DNA of 33,172 nucleotides from Tetmemena sp. SeJ-2015. Taxonomy: Eukaryota; Ciliophora; Spirotrichea; Sporadotrichida; Oxytrichidae. Of the stretch, positions 32,996 through 33,172 are shown one piece after another. The DNA lies in contig JAJKFJ010020663.1 in assembly GCA_027382625.1 (NCBI GenBank), positions 1 through 33,172 on the forward strand, written 5' to 3'. The notes beneath the pieces are model-generated. The model made no database searches and was not told where the DNA came from. It saw only the letters and a program-made list of their open reading frames with translations. A program made the translations under genes and the position numbers. Numbering within the stretch: position 1 is the stretch's first letter; every line of letters begins with the position of its first letter.

Positions 32996-33172
32996 ATGGT
33001 ACCTTTATTAGCGAAATACATCAGACTAGAAATCTTTATCTTCTTTAATTTTGAAGAAATTAGCAGAATTCTCAGCTTGCTTTCCAAAGTAGATCGAAAT
33101 TTAGCTCTTGAATCATCTATAATCAGAAATTAAGAACTCAAAGCACATTCAAAATATTTTAAAAATAATACA
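32996..33172 (+). CDS. F-box-like N-terminus (copy B), cut by window end
   Basis: ATG 32996 opens a frame still open at the last base (59 codons). It begins MVPLLAKYIRLEIFIFFNF and continues EEISRILSLLSKVDRNLA. It aligns without gaps to the start of copy A at 26706: KYIRLEI, then an aromatic stretch, then two acidic or basic helices. Conservation of the protein start across otherwise unrelated A+T-rich DNA argues that both are real coding sequence. Function as in copy A, by inference. Confidence 0.55.

Noticed and set aside
1..33172. Telomere repeats, C4A4/G4T4 transposon ends, CRISPR arrays, rRNA or tRNA genes
   Set aside because: I looked on both strands and saw none. The few G or C runs are in the unreliable block or isolated.

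Overview
The window looks like nuclear DNA of a ciliate that reads TAA and TAG as glutamine and uses TGA as its stop. Long, compositionally protein-like frames on both strands run through many in-frame TAA/TAG codons and end at TGA. A standard-code ORF scan therefore breaks almost every real gene here. Coding stretches are roughly 30-40% G+C and the DNA between them is far more A+T-rich. Introns are short (mostly 23-100 nt), GT-AG, and one carries a TACTAAC branch site. I cannot tell from sequence alone whether this is macronuclear or micronuclear DNA, or which class of ciliate it is.

Left third (1-11.6 kb). A partial casein-kinase-1-like gene (minus, 1317-2119) abuts about 2.1 kb of homopolymer-inflated, apparently badly resolved sequence. 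Next come a GLFG-repeat nucleoporin resembling Nup54 (minus), a disrupted Ser/Asn/Gln-rich fragment (plus), one very long Gln/Asn-rich gene of about 1,190 codons (plus, 7012-10584) and a convergent hypothetical gene (minus, to 11609).

Middle (12.5-22.2 kb). Three minus-strand genes lie head to tail: a complete CK1-family pseudokinase paralogous to the gene at the left edge, a Gln-rich hypothetical protein, and a multi-exon protein whose first half resembles a degenerate tubulin-tyrosine-ligase-like domain followed by coiled coil. Then comes an island of markedly higher G+C holding a transcriptional-type cyclin (plus, 21022-22154) with an unusually long 302-nt intron.

Right third (22.4-33.2 kb). 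Two plus-strand genes (a Ser/Gln-rich protein and a long coiled-coil protein) are followed by about 7 kb of very A+T-rich DNA. In it lie short coding islands: an F-box-like start at 26706, leucine-rich-repeat-like pieces around 28.7-30.2 kb, and a second F-box-like start at 32996 that is clearly paralogous to the first.

Reading frames slip by one base at a dozen or so places, nearly always inside or beside a homopolymer. I read these as sequencing or assembly errors rather than biology, so several CDS spans below cross apparent frameshifts. The genes point to nuclear pore, kinase-like, tubulin-modification-like, cyclin and structural roles, with no operon-like functional link between neighbours.
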